Assembly: GCF_000003815.2 (NCBI RefSeq)
Contig: NC_049982.1
Span: 2,987,499-3,051,498 of the forward strand
Reading direction: 5' to 3'
From: Branchiostoma floridae
Lineage: Eukaryota; Chordata; Leptocardii; Amphioxiformes; Branchiostomatidae
Length of the DNA: 64,000 bases
How positions within the stretch are numbered: the first letter of the stretch is position 1; each line of letters starts with the position of its first letter. Positions 38,101 through 41,438 of the stretch are shown in pieces. The notes beneath the pieces were generated by a model. That model did not search any database, had not been told where the DNA came from, and saw nothing but the letters and a program-made list of their open reading frames with translations. The translations under genes were made by a program, and so were the position numbers.

Positions 38101-38670
38101 TCTGTACATATTGATAGATTAGCTTCCACAGCAGGCTCTCTATGGCCTTAATTTCTTCGAGGGGGGAGGGGTCATGATATAATTTTGCTGGTCGTTTCTT
38201 ATTGCACTGGGCCGGCGGCATAAACGCCCTAGTGCAACAAGAAACGGCCAGCAATAGTGTATAATGAGCCGCCTAAGAAACCAAAAGGGCCAGAGAGCCT
38301 GCCATGGAGGCTACTGATTGATTAACTTTTCCTTTCTTTTCCTTTCTTAACGTATTAAGGTCGAGAAGTCGAAGCGGATGTCGGCCTGGAAGACGCAATG
38401 GAAGAAGTGATGCGTGAGGAGGAGCCGGAAGTGGAGGATGGTCAGGCTGATGACATCTCGCGAGACATGAGCGTGAGTTGGGAGGAGCAGGAGGCAGATG
38501 ACGTCATCGCACGTGAGGTTGGCGACACTCCTGATGACGTCATCGAGCCCGGGGAGGAGGCTGGGTCGGAGGTCGAGGAAGACATCGAAGAAATCGAAGA
38601 GATCCTTGAAGAGTTGAGGGAGGTTGAAGACGAGCAGAATTTCGACTTCGAGCCAGATGATTATGAGTAA
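5041..38670 (+). CDS. Gene 1: giant secreted mosaic lectin (CTLD, F5/8C, WSC-like, F-type lectin, tectonin)
   Basis: The span holds about 57 exons that join in one frame, with a single signal peptide at the start and a single acidic stop-bearing exon at the end. Visible coding sequence is about 10 kb, or roughly 3,300 residues. Domain order is signal peptide, Gly/His segment, CTLD, then three F5/8C plus WSC-like-pair modules, F-type lectin, WSC-like pair, tectonin, F-type lectin, WSC-like pair, tectonin, F-type lectin, Gly-Val repeat, F5/8C, CTLD and acidic tail. Gly-rich linker exons separate most domains. Every intron between domains is phase 1; only introns inside domains or in the leader are phase 0. 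The product is predicted to be secreted and to bind several sugars at once; partner and role are inference. Five gaps (19382, 22393, 25336, 32117, 33885) may hide exons. Two Gly exons are frameshifted. That this is one transcript rather than alternative or split ones is not proven. Confidence 0.75.
5480..6045 (+). CDS. Gene 1 exons 2-3: acidic leader and Gly/His-rich segment
   Basis: Exon 2 (5480-5533) encodes 18 residues and ends in phase 0. Exon 3 (5766-6045) begins LDDIEDLKEEL, a short acidic helix-like start shared with gene 2 (LEDIDEIKD). It then becomes about 70 residues of GFSGGGH and GHGHGH repeats, ending in phase 1. Gene 2 lacks the Gly/His part, so it was added by repeat expansion in gene 1. 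A His-rich run could bind metal ions; that is inference. The in-frame tandem DNA repeat, about 60 bp long, is plainly visible from 5833 to 5932. Confidence 0.85.
6070..6315. mobile_element. MITE with about 45-bp terminal inverted repeats
   Basis: The left end (ccccctttccacttggacgg) and right end (ccgtctagtggaaaggggg) are inverted copies. The similarity continues inward to gcgacctag and taggtcgc. A TTA at each side is a possible target duplication, which would fit PIF/Harbinger-type elements. It lies in the intron after exon 3. Confidence 0.7.
6874..7659 (+). CDS. Gene 1 exons 4-5: first C-type lectin domain (CTLD1)
   Basis: Exon 4 (6874-7061, 188 nt) and exon 5 (7476-7659, 184 nt) form one CTLD of about 123 residues. 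Family marks are HLADIK, YWFGLN, the WTWSDGSPI turn, an EPN sugar-selectivity triplet, WDDDNC in the WND position and a final YFICQ. EPN with WND-type Asp residues normally means calcium-dependent binding of mannose-type sugars. Both exons match gene 2 exactly in length and phase (1, then 0, then 1). The leading Ala codon is split across the exon 3/4 border. Confidence 0.92.
7264..7475. mobile_element. Fold-back element with hammerhead-like core in the CTLD1 intron
   Basis: Two arms of about 60 bp are inverted copies around a spacer near 7365-7378. The right arm reads CTGATGA (7380-7386), then a six-pair stem GACGAC/GTCGTC with an AGATG loop, then GAAAC (7405-7409). This is the hammerhead ribozyme order of CUGANGA, stem II, GAAA. 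I cannot find a clear stem III or cleavage site, so activity is doubtful. The arrangement resembles terminal fold-backs of Penelope-like elements, but the sequence differs from the element at 14294-15849. Confidence 0.6.
7660..8108. other. Intron, nothing recognised
   Basis: This AT-rich intron lies between CTLD1 and the short GPGEGNAC exon. I see no gene, repeat or RNA in it. Confidence 0.6.
8109..8375 (+). CDS. Gene 1 exons 6-7: GPGEGNAC linker and Gly-rich linker
   Basis: Exon 6 (8109-8144, 36 nt) encodes GPGEGNACGGSS and matches the linker after CTLD1 in gene 2 (GPGEENAC). Exon 7 (8307-8375, 69 nt) encodes a GGFS/GGG linker. Both are phase 1-1, so either can be gained, lost or skipped without a frameshift. 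Confidence 0.85.
8598..9044 (+). CDS. Gene 1 exon 8: F5/8-type C (discoidin) domain 1
   Basis: A single 447-nt phase 1-1 exon encodes about 148 residues. The F5/8C pattern is clear: A.DGSTGTYWNP, an NYNNWYIVLDL strand, the GDTTHDVKAFKLQ loop, and RYWRF followed by a final VDFYG. It has no cysteine, unlike many family members that close the fold with a disulfide. F5/8C domains bind sugars, lipids or matrix proteins through apical loops; the ligand here is unknown. GDTTHDVxAFKL is shared by every F5/8C domain in genes 1 and 2 and marks them as one lineage. Confidence 0.9.
9290..10580 (+). CDS. Gene 1 exons 9-10: WSC-like domain 1a (intron-split)
   Basis: Exon 9 (9290-9444, 155 nt) and exon 10 (10418-10580, 163 nt) join in phase 0 at CYQ|VAKS. 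The domain reads GCWKDTGNRAIATLEG, EKCYQVAKS, GGWCAGSA and ACGKDGEGGGW, with four cysteines. The spacing resembles the carbohydrate-binding WSC domain (GCY.D...R.L, C....GY...G.....C.CG), but the match is remote and the name is provisional. A SINE sits in the intron of this copy only. Confidence 0.8.
9676..10169 (-). mobile_element. tRNA-derived SINE with poly(A) tail
   Basis: Read on the minus strand, it starts with a tRNA-like head holding an A box (TAGCACAGTGG) and a perfect B box (GGTTCGAATCC). A body with GGGAAAGGCACTTTACACGC follows, and it ends in A residues (T-run at 9674-9690 on the plus strand). The same intron in the other four WSC-like copies lacks it, which gives an empty-site comparison. 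The central part resembles the shared core of metazoan and deuterostome SINEs, from memory of that family. Confidence 0.88.
10883..11384 (+). CDS. Gene 1 exons 11-12: GAPITLPAG linker and WSC-like domain 1b (unsplit)
   Basis: Exon 11 (10883-10906, 24 nt) encodes GAPITLPAG. Exon 12 (11082-11384, 303 nt) encodes the whole second WSC-like domain in one exon: GCWKDTGNRAIPTLEG, CYQVAKSLGYRAFAVQNGG, GPYTTCKEDGEGGAW. Domain b has no intron where domain a is split (the CAG-GTG there is intact). Both exons are phase 1-1. Confidence 0.85.
11540..11635 (+). CDS. Gene 1 exon 13: FSSGG linker
   Basis: This 96-nt phase 1-1 exon encodes LLGGSGFSSGG repeats ending VGGGP. The internal 30-bp repeats show how linker length changes between copies (96, 96, 66, 68 and 67 nt). 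Confidence 0.85.
11888..12334 (+). CDS. Gene 1 exon 14: F5/8-type C domain 2
   Basis: 447 nt, phase 1-1, nearly identical to F5/8C domain 1 (differences include LAGWLRR at the start and GWQPYLVEV near the end). It is intact, with no stop or frameshift. It starts the second F5/8C plus WSC-like-pair module. Confidence 0.9.
12583..13376 (+). CDS. Gene 1 exons 15-16: WSC-like domain 2a
   Basis: Exons 12583-12737 and 13214-13376, split in phase 0 at CYQ|VAKS. Intact, with the four cysteines kept. The intron lacks the SINE present in copy 1a. Confidence 0.8.
13679..14180 (+). CDS. Gene 1 exons 17-18: linker and WSC-like domain 2b
   Basis: Linker exon 13679-13702 (GAPITLPAG) and domain exon 13878-14180 (303 nt). 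Almost identical to copy 1b at the protein level, differing at a few residues (RADAIEK, CKGDGEGG). Confidence 0.85.
14323..14389 (-). ncRNA. Hammerhead ribozyme motif, left terminal copy
   Basis: This is the inverted copy of the motif at 15721-15787. On the minus strand it keeps the CTGACGA core, the six-pair stem II, GAAA and the outer CCAGT/ACTGG pairing of stem I. Confidence 0.78.
14523..15728 (+). CDS. Penelope-like reverse transcriptase with GIY-YIG endonuclease, 5'-truncated
   Basis: The frame is open from the edge of the left inverted copy (14523) to TAG at 15726-15728, about 400 residues. It starts in the palm region: YFYFRGNIYQQ, GTAMGSPVSPVLANLFME (primer grip/motif B side) and the catalytic YVDD near 14715. 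A lysine-rich linker follows, then a GIY-YIG nuclease with CVYRIPCQSC, YIGETGR and the R..EH motif (about 15318-15400). The N-terminal fingers are missing, so this copy cannot be a complete enzyme. The absence of stops suggests a young insertion. Its C-terminal codons overlap the right terminal repeat. Confidence 0.92.
   Translation, partial: DIIELFIVTTTYFYFRGNIYQQKFGTAMGSPVSPVLANLFMEWLEQEAIATAPITCKPKLWKRYVDDVAEVVRRGAQQELTDHLNSIDPTDNIQFTYEEEKEGTLPFLDTLLVRKEDGTVKLLVYRKSTHTDQYLNFQSHHPLHQKLGVIRTLLDRCNTVTTEDQDKEQETQHVKRALTRCGYPQWAFNKVEQQKKRPKQKELSTKQQEKSKGMVTIPYVKGVTEPLERVFRKHGIATAVKPKTTLRSLLVHPKDKQEDLAKTDCVYRIPCQSCDQVYIGETGRIFGTRLEEHKKEANNIDATRYTRSQKRLALKEEKKSAVTDHIARNNCVIDWEGAKVIDREDNRRARWIKEAIWIRKSTPVMNRDEGGYKLSHVWDCFLTAKAPPTSATYSGEKQNSS
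15721..15787 (+). ncRNA. Hammerhead ribozyme motif, right terminal copy
   Basis: The core reads CTGACGA (15734-15740), then stem II GGTGTC/GACATC with loop TGAGA, then GAAA (15759-15762). A short stem III pairs ACG (15762-15764) with TGT (15772-15774), giving a GUA cleavage triplet that ends at 15775. Stem I pairs GCT (15731-15733) with AGT (15776-15778). After an internal loop it pairs CCAGT (15721-15725) with ACTGG (15783-15787). This is the layout of a type I hammerhead with a short helix III, as reported for Penelope-like elements. Cleavage itself is not shown. Confidence 0.82.
15905..16000 (+). CDS. Gene 1 exon 19: FSSGG linker
   Basis: 96 nt, phase 1-1, the same length and nearly the same sequence as exon 13. 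It lies just after the Penelope-like insert. Confidence 0.85.
16281..16727 (+). CDS. Gene 1 exon 20: F5/8-type C domain 3
   Basis: 447 nt, phase 1-1, intact and nearly identical to domains 1 and 2 (AAKVLDGS in place of AAKALDGS). It starts the third F5/8C plus WSC-like-pair module. Confidence 0.9.
16978..17768 (+). CDS. Gene 1 exons 21-22: WSC-like domain 3a
   Basis: Exons 16978-17132 and 17606-17768, split in phase 0 at CYQ|VAKS, intact, with all four cysteines. Confidence 0.8.
18071..18572 (+). CDS. Gene 1 exons 23-24: linker and WSC-like domain 3b
   Basis: Linker exon 18071-18094 reads GAPITLPKG, with Lys where the other copies have Ala. Domain exon 18270-18572 is 303 nt, intact and unsplit. 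Confidence 0.85.
18851..18916 (+). CDS. Gene 1 exon 25: short Gly-rich linker
   Basis: 66 nt, phase 1-1, LLGGSGYSSGG type. The following intron starts like the linker intron of the earlier modules and then switches near 18950 to the sequence that precedes F-type lectin exons. This marks a shuffling junction. Confidence 0.8.
19041..19381 (+). CDS. Gene 1 exon 26: F-type lectin (fucolectin) domain 1, cut by gap
   Basis: It begins GTTNIALNRPAAQSS and carries the full F-type lectin signature H-x26-R-x-D-x4-R: His of CTHT, then RKDCCSDR. The adjacent cysteines (DCC) match the vicinal disulfide that packs against fucose in eel fucolectin. The last 27 or so residues fall in the gap at 19382-19580. 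Full copies are 423 nt. Confidence 0.88.
19382..19580. other. Assembly gap (N) inside F-type lectin exon 26
   Basis: 199 N. It hides the end of exon 26, its splice donor and the left end of the repeat that follows. Confidence 0.99.
19581..20223. mobile_element. Fold-back DNA element with nested inverted repeats
   Basis: Left arm 19729-19802 (gtcaaacttaactcttaag, tggtgtagcatggtaa, gctgcgtcgc) is repeated inverted at about 19995-20068. Outside these arms both sides carry tatccggata-type palindromic motifs and the phrase tatgaacg. The left end is lost in the gap. This looks like a non-autonomous DNA transposon. It occupies the intron after the F-type lectin exon and is not seen after F-type lectin copies 2 and 3. 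Confidence 0.7.
20369..20404 (+). CDS. Gene 1 exon 27: Gly-rich mini-linker
   Basis: 36 nt, phase 1-1, GGFSGGGIGGGS. The intron just after it fuses near 20410 to the intron that precedes WSC-like domain a (acagtcatatgtaatcc), with no F5/8C exon between. Here the F-type lectin module has taken the place of F5/8C. Confidence 0.75.
20495..21288 (+). CDS. Gene 1 exons 28-29: WSC-like domain 4a
   Basis: Exons 20495-20649 and 21126-21288, split in phase 0, intact. Confidence 0.8.
21591..22092 (+). CDS. Gene 1 exons 30-31: linker and WSC-like domain 4b
   Basis: Linker exon 21591-21614 and domain exon 21790-22092. The encoded domain appears identical to copy 5b at 28699-29001, and the flanking introns are almost identical too. 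Confidence 0.85.
22248..22315 (+). pseudogene. Gene 1 Gly-rich linker exon with frameshifts
   Basis: The exon keeps both splice sites but is 68 nt instead of 66. It has an extra A (ctaagg for ctagg) and an extra C (cacgtgg for cagtgg). If included, it would shift the reading frame. As a phase 1-1 cassette it can be skipped without harm. A sequencing error cannot be excluded, but the equivalent exon in the next unit (29157-29223) is broken at a different place. Confidence 0.75.
22393..22635. other. Assembly gap (N) between linker and tectonin unit 1
   Basis: 243 N. By comparison with 29490-29560, it may hide the remnant of a deleted F5/8C exon. Confidence 0.99.
22636..22760. mobile_element. 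MITE-like repeat, copy 1
   Basis: It starts cattcggatggcgcagccg and contains an internal palindrome (agctcccgag...cgggagct). The same sequence is at 29550-29675, in the equivalent intron of the next unit. The insertion came before that unit was duplicated, or the two were copied together. Confidence 0.6.
22913..23258 (+). CDS. Gene 1 exons 33-34: Gly-rich mini-linker and tectonin lead-in
   Basis: Exon 22913-22951 (39 nt) encodes GGGFSGGGIGGGS. Exon 23235-23258 (24 nt) encodes GGQQWSKE. Both are phase 1-1. Confidence 0.75.
23475..23602. repeat. Partial duplication of a tectonin exon start in front of tectonin 1
   Basis: The phrase ggaggtgccctgagtttcgtc at about 23522 repeats the first part of the real exon (ggaggtgccctgaggttcgtc near 23623). 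A C-run and the splice acceptor lie between them. The downstream unit has two such extra copies. Confidence 0.75.
23603..25134 (+). CDS. Gene 1 exons 35-37: tectonin beta-propeller block 1
   Basis: Exons 23603-23833 (231 nt), 24141-24296 (156 nt) and 24901-25134 (234 nt), all phase 1-1, encode about 207 residues. Five tectonin repeats are visible. Each has a W..V.GGL..V strand, a GVWGV strand and a final Arg/Trp-Gly turn. Tectonin propellers (tachylectin-1, fish-egg lectin, physarum tectonin) bind lipopolysaccharide or sugars, usually with about six blades; here one blade may come from the short QQWSKE exon or a neighbour. The two introns fall between repeats. Confidence 0.88.
25336..26320. 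other. Assembly gap (N) after tectonin block 1
   Basis: 985 N, the largest gap. It lies in the intron after tectonin 1 and before a Gly mini-linker. Extra exons could be hidden. Confidence 0.99.
26449..26487 (+). CDS. Gene 1 exon 38: Gly-rich mini-linker
   Basis: 39 nt, phase 1-1, identical in design to exon 33. The following intron starts like the one after exon 33 and switches at about 26589 to the sequence upstream of F-type lectin exons. The fused intron shows how the two modules were joined. Confidence 0.78.
26670..27092 (+). CDS. Gene 1 exon 39: F-type lectin domain 2 (complete)
   Basis: A 423-nt phase 1-1 exon encodes about 141 residues, complete and open. H-x26-R-x-D-x4-R is intact (CTHT to RKDCCSDR). 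It ends TLCEVKVFG as in eel fucolectin-type domains. F-type lectins bind L-fucose with calcium near the site. Confidence 0.92.
27277..27312 (+). CDS. Gene 1 exon 40: Gly-rich mini-linker
   Basis: 36 nt, phase 1-1, GVFSGGGIGGGS type. The intron after it fuses to the pre-WSC intron in the same way as after exon 27. Confidence 0.75.
27403..28196 (+). CDS. Gene 1 exons 41-42: WSC-like domain 5a
   Basis: Exons 27403-27557 and 28034-28196, split in phase 0, intact (GRSSACGKD where other copies have GRSAACGKD). Confidence 0.8.
28500..29001 (+). CDS. Gene 1 exons 43-44: linker and WSC-like domain 5b
   Basis: Linker exon 28500-28523 and domain exon 28699-29001 (303 nt). The encoded domain appears identical to copy 4b. 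Confidence 0.85.
29157..29223 (+). pseudogene. Gene 1 Gly-rich linker exon with a one-base insertion
   Basis: 67 nt instead of 66, through an extra T in gttgtgaggagg (gttggaggagg elsewhere). Splice sites are present. Inclusion would break the frame; skipping would not. It is the counterpart of the broken exon at 22248-22315 but carries a different lesion. Confidence 0.75.
29497..29508 (+). pseudogene. Remnant of an F5/8C exon start
   Basis: The acceptor ctccag at 29491-29496 is followed by ccacctggctgc, exactly the first 12 bases of F5/8C exons 8 and 20. The match then stops and runs into other repeat DNA. The upstream intron also matches the pre-F5/8C intron of the earlier modules. An F5/8C exon once stood here and was lost when the tectonin module was joined. 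Confidence 0.75.
29550..29675. mobile_element. MITE-like repeat, copy 2
   Basis: Near-identical to 22636-22760, in the same position of the duplicated unit, immediately after the F5/8C remnant. Confidence 0.6.
29829..30175 (+). CDS. Gene 1 exons 46-47: Gly-rich mini-linker and tectonin lead-in, unit 2
   Basis: Exons 29829-29867 (39 nt) and 30152-30175 (24 nt, GGQQWSKE), as in unit 1. Confidence 0.75.
30425..30615. repeat. Two partial copies of the tectonin exon start with splice acceptors
   Basis: The segment with the acceptor, the first codons of the exon (gtaccacgtgggcacctgtg) and ccctgtcggtaccccatatt recurs with a spacing of about 107 bp, separated by pyrimidine and C-runs. The acceptors at about 30510 and 30615 both lead into exon-like sequence. 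Only the one at 30615 joins to the full open exon. Confidence 0.78.
30616..31956 (+). CDS. Gene 1 exons 48-50: tectonin beta-propeller block 2
   Basis: Exons 30616-30846, 31121-31276 and 31723-31956 have the same lengths and phases as block 1. The protein is nearly identical, with small changes such as GGSLRF, QQIAGGL and YGTPGS. It is intact. The introns between the exons have diverged far more than the exons, most clearly the one at 31277-31722. Confidence 0.88.
32117..32463. other. Assembly gap (N) before F-type lectin 3
   Basis: 347 N. By analogy with 26449-26487, a Gly-rich mini-linker exon is probably hidden here. Confidence 0.99.
32656..33078 (+). CDS. Gene 1 exon 51: F-type lectin domain 3 (complete)
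   Basis: 423 nt, phase 1-1, open. The fucose motif H-x26-R-x-D-x4-R is intact (CTHT to RKDCCSGR). It is the most diverged of the three copies (SSVKYGAPAGR, NTREPNP-like change to AREPNP). Confidence 0.92.
33166..33379 (-). mobile_element. RTE-like non-LTR retrotransposon 3' end with target duplication
   Basis: An 11-bp duplication, taggcatctac, flanks the insert (33166-33176 and 33369-33379). On the minus strand it encodes MDGKERWRKLVMRRFRASS then PE and a stop. A (GAGT)n tail follows (CACT repeats at 33176-33192 on the plus strand). A short C-terminal peptide followed by a microsatellite tail is typical of RTE-type elements. Confidence 0.75.
33434..33724 (+). CDS. Gene 1 exon 52: Gly-Val-Glu repeat exon
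   Basis: 291 nt, phase 1-1. In the frame set by its phase-1 neighbours it encodes about 20 tandem four-residue repeats, mostly GVEG and GVGG, ending with FGESVGGGAVGDGS. The DNA repeat unit is 12 bp. Gly-Val repeats suggest a flexible or elastic spacer; that is inference. Another frame is also open and would read as a Lys/Glu/Ala/Leu repeat, but it does not fit the phase. Confidence 0.8.
33885..34327. other. Assembly gap (N) before F5/8C domain 4
   Basis: 443 N, in the intron between the Gly-Val exon and F5/8C domain 4. Confidence 0.99.
34773..35207 (+). CDS. Gene 1 exon 53: F5/8-type C domain 4
   Basis: A single 435-nt phase 1-1 exon, about 144 residues: [67 protein letters not shown]. It is much closer to the second F5/8C of gene 2 than to gene 1 domains 1-3. 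It has no intron at either of the two places where the gene 2 F5/8C exons are interrupted, so it serves as the empty-site reference. Confidence 0.92.
35837..37251 (+). CDS. Gene 1 exons 54-55: second C-type lectin domain (CTLD2)
   Basis: Exons 35837-36030 (194 nt) and 37071-37251 (181 nt), phases 1, 0, 1. It reads THFKVVGM, HLADVRSK, YWMGLHD, WEWADGAPL, an EPS triplet in place of EPN, WDTDDC in the WND place, and KFFICQ. The change from EPN to EPS weakens the prediction of mannose-type binding. It pairs with CTLD2 of gene 2. Confidence 0.9.
36031..37070. other. Intron of CTLD2, nothing recognised
   Basis: A 1-kb intron with T- and GA-rich stretches. I see no gene or clear mobile element. Confidence 0.5.
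37273..37573. mobile_element. MITE with about 25-30 bp inverted ends
   Basis: The left end (aagggtacaacccgccgtac) and right end (gtacggagggttgtgccctt) are inverted copies with a few changes. It is about 300 bp long and lies in the intron after CTLD2. Confidence 0.72.
37970..38670 (+). CDS. Gene 1 exons 56-57: GPGDTSAC linker and acidic C-terminal tail
   Basis: Exon 37970-38005 (36 nt) encodes GPGDTSACRGQY, matched by [12 protein letters not shown] in gene 2. The last exon, 38360-38670, encodes about 102 residues ending FEPDDYE and a TAA stop. It is strongly acidic, with EEIEEILEELREVE near the end that could form a helix or coiled coil. The gene 2 tail is shorter but of the same type. Confidence 0.88.
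38130..38306. mobile_element. Fold-back MITE in the last intron of gene 1
   Basis: Two arms of about 80 bp are inverted copies. The inner stem pairs gctggtcgtttcttattgca (38188) with tgcaacaagaaacggccagc (38233-38252), and the outer part pairs gcaggctctct (38133) with agagagcctgc (38292). The short loop includes gggccggcggc. Confidence 0.72.
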
Positions 38671-39263
38671 CGCTTTGCGTGACTATGGGCGACCGTAGTT
38701 TTTTTTTCTTAATTTTTGGCTGTTTTAAAATAAGGTGCTTTAACGGGATGCGGCTCTAGCTAAAGCTAAGTATACAAACATACAACGGAATACATCAAAA
38801 GTAAAGCAGTTAGGGAGTTAAGATCAGGTGTATACATTAAATTAGCTCTAAATGCATCTTACTTTTTTCTTTATCACACACATTTCTATCGTCATATCAC
38901 TGTAGCGTAAAACGCATCCGTCACGAACATGATGTGTTTTTTTCTGTCAATCATAGAATGACCAGTTCTCATGGCATAGTCTCTTGTTTCTTTTTCTTCA
39001 TTATCTTCAGATTTAAGCTTGTAACAGAAAGGTGATTAAAAAAGGTTGAAGTGAACAAGTTTAACTGAGTTTGTGCTTTCTTTCTGATTTTGCGTCACCA
39101 CTATGAAAGGAACGTAGGCCTTTCAGTTCATAACGCCCTCATTCCACTCGCTGCTACCTAAAATTAATTGACAAAGTAAATTACTGAGTTTGTGCTTTCT
39201 CTTTGTCGGCTACCAGGCTCTAGGCCAACATGCCCCAACATGCTACCACAGTACCCTCCATTG
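38671..39263 (+). other. Probable 3' UTR of gene 1
   Basis: AT-rich sequence after the stop. An ATTAAA at 39035-39040 is a possible polyadenylation signal. No coding sequence is seen. Confidence 0.5.
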
Positions 39264-39697
39264 TAATACTGTCAAACCTGTCTATAAAGGCCACTCAAGG
39301 GACTCGAGAAATATGGCCACTATAGACAGGTAGCACTATAGATAAAATGTTGATCAATTATTGGAGACGAGCAAGTTGCACATGATTTCAATTCCCACCA
39401 ATCTTTTTCACCAAGTAACATTGTCTCGGTCGGTAAATTCGACTTGCACTTTGACGCTCAAGGCACGCAAATCTTCCGCTACTGCCAAAATGACCCTGTC
39501 AGGAACTCCAAATCCTTGCAAACTACGATTTTAAACTCGGCGCAAGGTGACATAAGGCCGCCTTGTGGTTTCAATAGGCGGTGTTTCTGTATCTACGGGA
39601 CCGGAAATCGTGTGGCCGTGGCCGCGTTGGACAGATGGCCGCTATAGACTATTTCTTAATGCCAATAGGAAAAATCCAAGGGTTTGACGGTACTGTA
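39264..39697. mobile_element. MITE-like element with GTCTATA ends
   Basis: The left end reads actgtcaaacctgtctataa and the right end carries gctatagac and gtttgacggtactgta in inverted order. Internal ggccac and gtggcc motifs pair as well. It is about 430 bp, intergenic. Confidence 0.5.
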
Positions 39698-40984
39698 CAT
39701 CTGTGAGATTCTATCTGGATCCTTGTTGCCAGGGACTGCACAGGAAGGGTTGTGAAGCCCCTGCTGGGAGTAGCCTGGCAGCCAGGCTACGCAGGGCTCG
39801 TGCGTTACACAGTGCATCAAGCAATGATATATGGCGTATACAGTTAGACTTGATGTATTCTGCTGTATAGAGATGAATACAGCCAGGGCCAGAGTTAGCC
39901 GGAGGCCGTAGTTCGAGTCGATAATAAGGTGGACCCACCTGCACCCACCTGTACACACCTGTACATACCTGCGCTGGCTCAGTCTGGCGGCTGGGCCTGT
40001 GGAGTGCACATCGTCAGGTGAGTACTGGGGTTAGTGCTCGGCTTGTGGAGTCCACATCGTCTGGTGAGTACTGGGTTCAGCAAACATTACAGTGATCGCT
40101 GGTGCACTGGTTAATTCTTTATATACATAAAATGGAAGAATTGAAAAAAGTCCATCATACCTTGAAAGGTTTTGAAGTGCTCATAAACGAAAAAGAATTG
40201 AACAGGGGAGTCTTTGACCACATTTTGGCGTTTTAAAAGTCCGGTACGTTGGGTAGGGCGATATCATGCCTGGTTGTGAAGTATTGAAAACGTAGGATCG
40301 TTTTTTTTTCTTTTTTTTTTTTGTGCAGGGCAAGATTGTTATTTTAGAATCTAACTCCACGAGACATTTCTTATGTCTGTCTTACCATTGCTTATGTCTT
40401 ATATTGCATCGGATGTATTTGGTAATTGTGTCAGTTTTATGCTTGTGGTCTCAAGATCTCCGCGAACCACTTAAACGTCGTAGAAGCGCCAGGTAACAAC
40501 AGTGAAACCGCGTGTTAGATCAAGCCCAAAAAATATGATATATAGACAGTACATAACCGTGCTGCAGTTCTGTACTTACCAACAATGGGACAGTGATATT
40601 CCCGAGACAAAATCGTCTAGATAATCATGAGAAGCTTGTGGTGTAAATCAATGCTGTTGCTGATTCAACAATTGCCAGCCTATGGAAGTAGCATGGAATA
40701 GCTCACCTTTATAATAAGTGTTACGGATTTTGTGTTGTTTTTGCCAAATATTGAAAGTTGTCGGGAGGTCAATGAAACGGAAAGACGCGAGGTACAAAAG
40801 GTGACCTTTGACATGGAACCGTCAATCATCACAAAGTTTGAAAAGACTTCAGAAGCGTCCGCAGGGCATCGCGCGTTCTACTTTGATACGCCACACTTCA
40901 GTAATAAGTCGGCTGTGATGTTTTTTGAAAATTAAAAAGTAAGGAAAAGTCATTGACTCCGTATTGTCTGGCCTTCTGTCAGCA
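39698..40984. other. Intergenic sequence, diverged repeats only
   Basis: A short direct repeat (cacatcgtcaggtgagtact and cacatcgtctggtgagtact) lies near 40008 and 40051. Sequence at 40745-40885 is related to 2610-2760. No gene is seen. Confidence 0.5.
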
Positions 40985-41185
40985 GTGGCCTCGAATGGCA
41001 AAGTGACTCGGCGAGCGGACACAAGATCACGAGGACCCGGGTTAGATTCCTGCCGTTAATGGCTAGAACTTTTGTTCGTTAAACTGCACACTTTCCTCAC
41101 TCTACTCAGGTGTGCAAATGGGTACCAATAACTGCTGCTGCCTGACAACACAACAAGGCTGGGGGGCAACCATTGCCTTTTATCC
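40985..41185 (+). mobile_element. Degraded tRNA-derived SINE
   Basis: An A-box-like TGGCAAAGTGA and a B-box-like GGTTAGATTCC are followed by ctttcctcactctactcagg and aaatgggtacc, the same core as in the SINE at 53840. No clear tail or target duplication is seen. Confidence 0.65.
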
Positions 41186-41438
41186 TTTCAGTAGATGTAA
41201 GTTAGACAATAAGAGTGATTATGTCTGAAATAATACCCTGTCCGCCCATCGCCATCGGCCACAACCAGAAAGTTACATTGGTGCAAAAGTTTGGCTCTGA
41301 CTCGAACAAATTAAAAACGGGCCGGCAATAGTGCAGAAATGTGGTCTGTTGGGCATACATGTTAGGTGTTGTTGACGCCGCTGTTACAACTCAACAATAA
41401 GACGCGAAAACAAGACGAAATAGGGCGAAATTAAAGCC

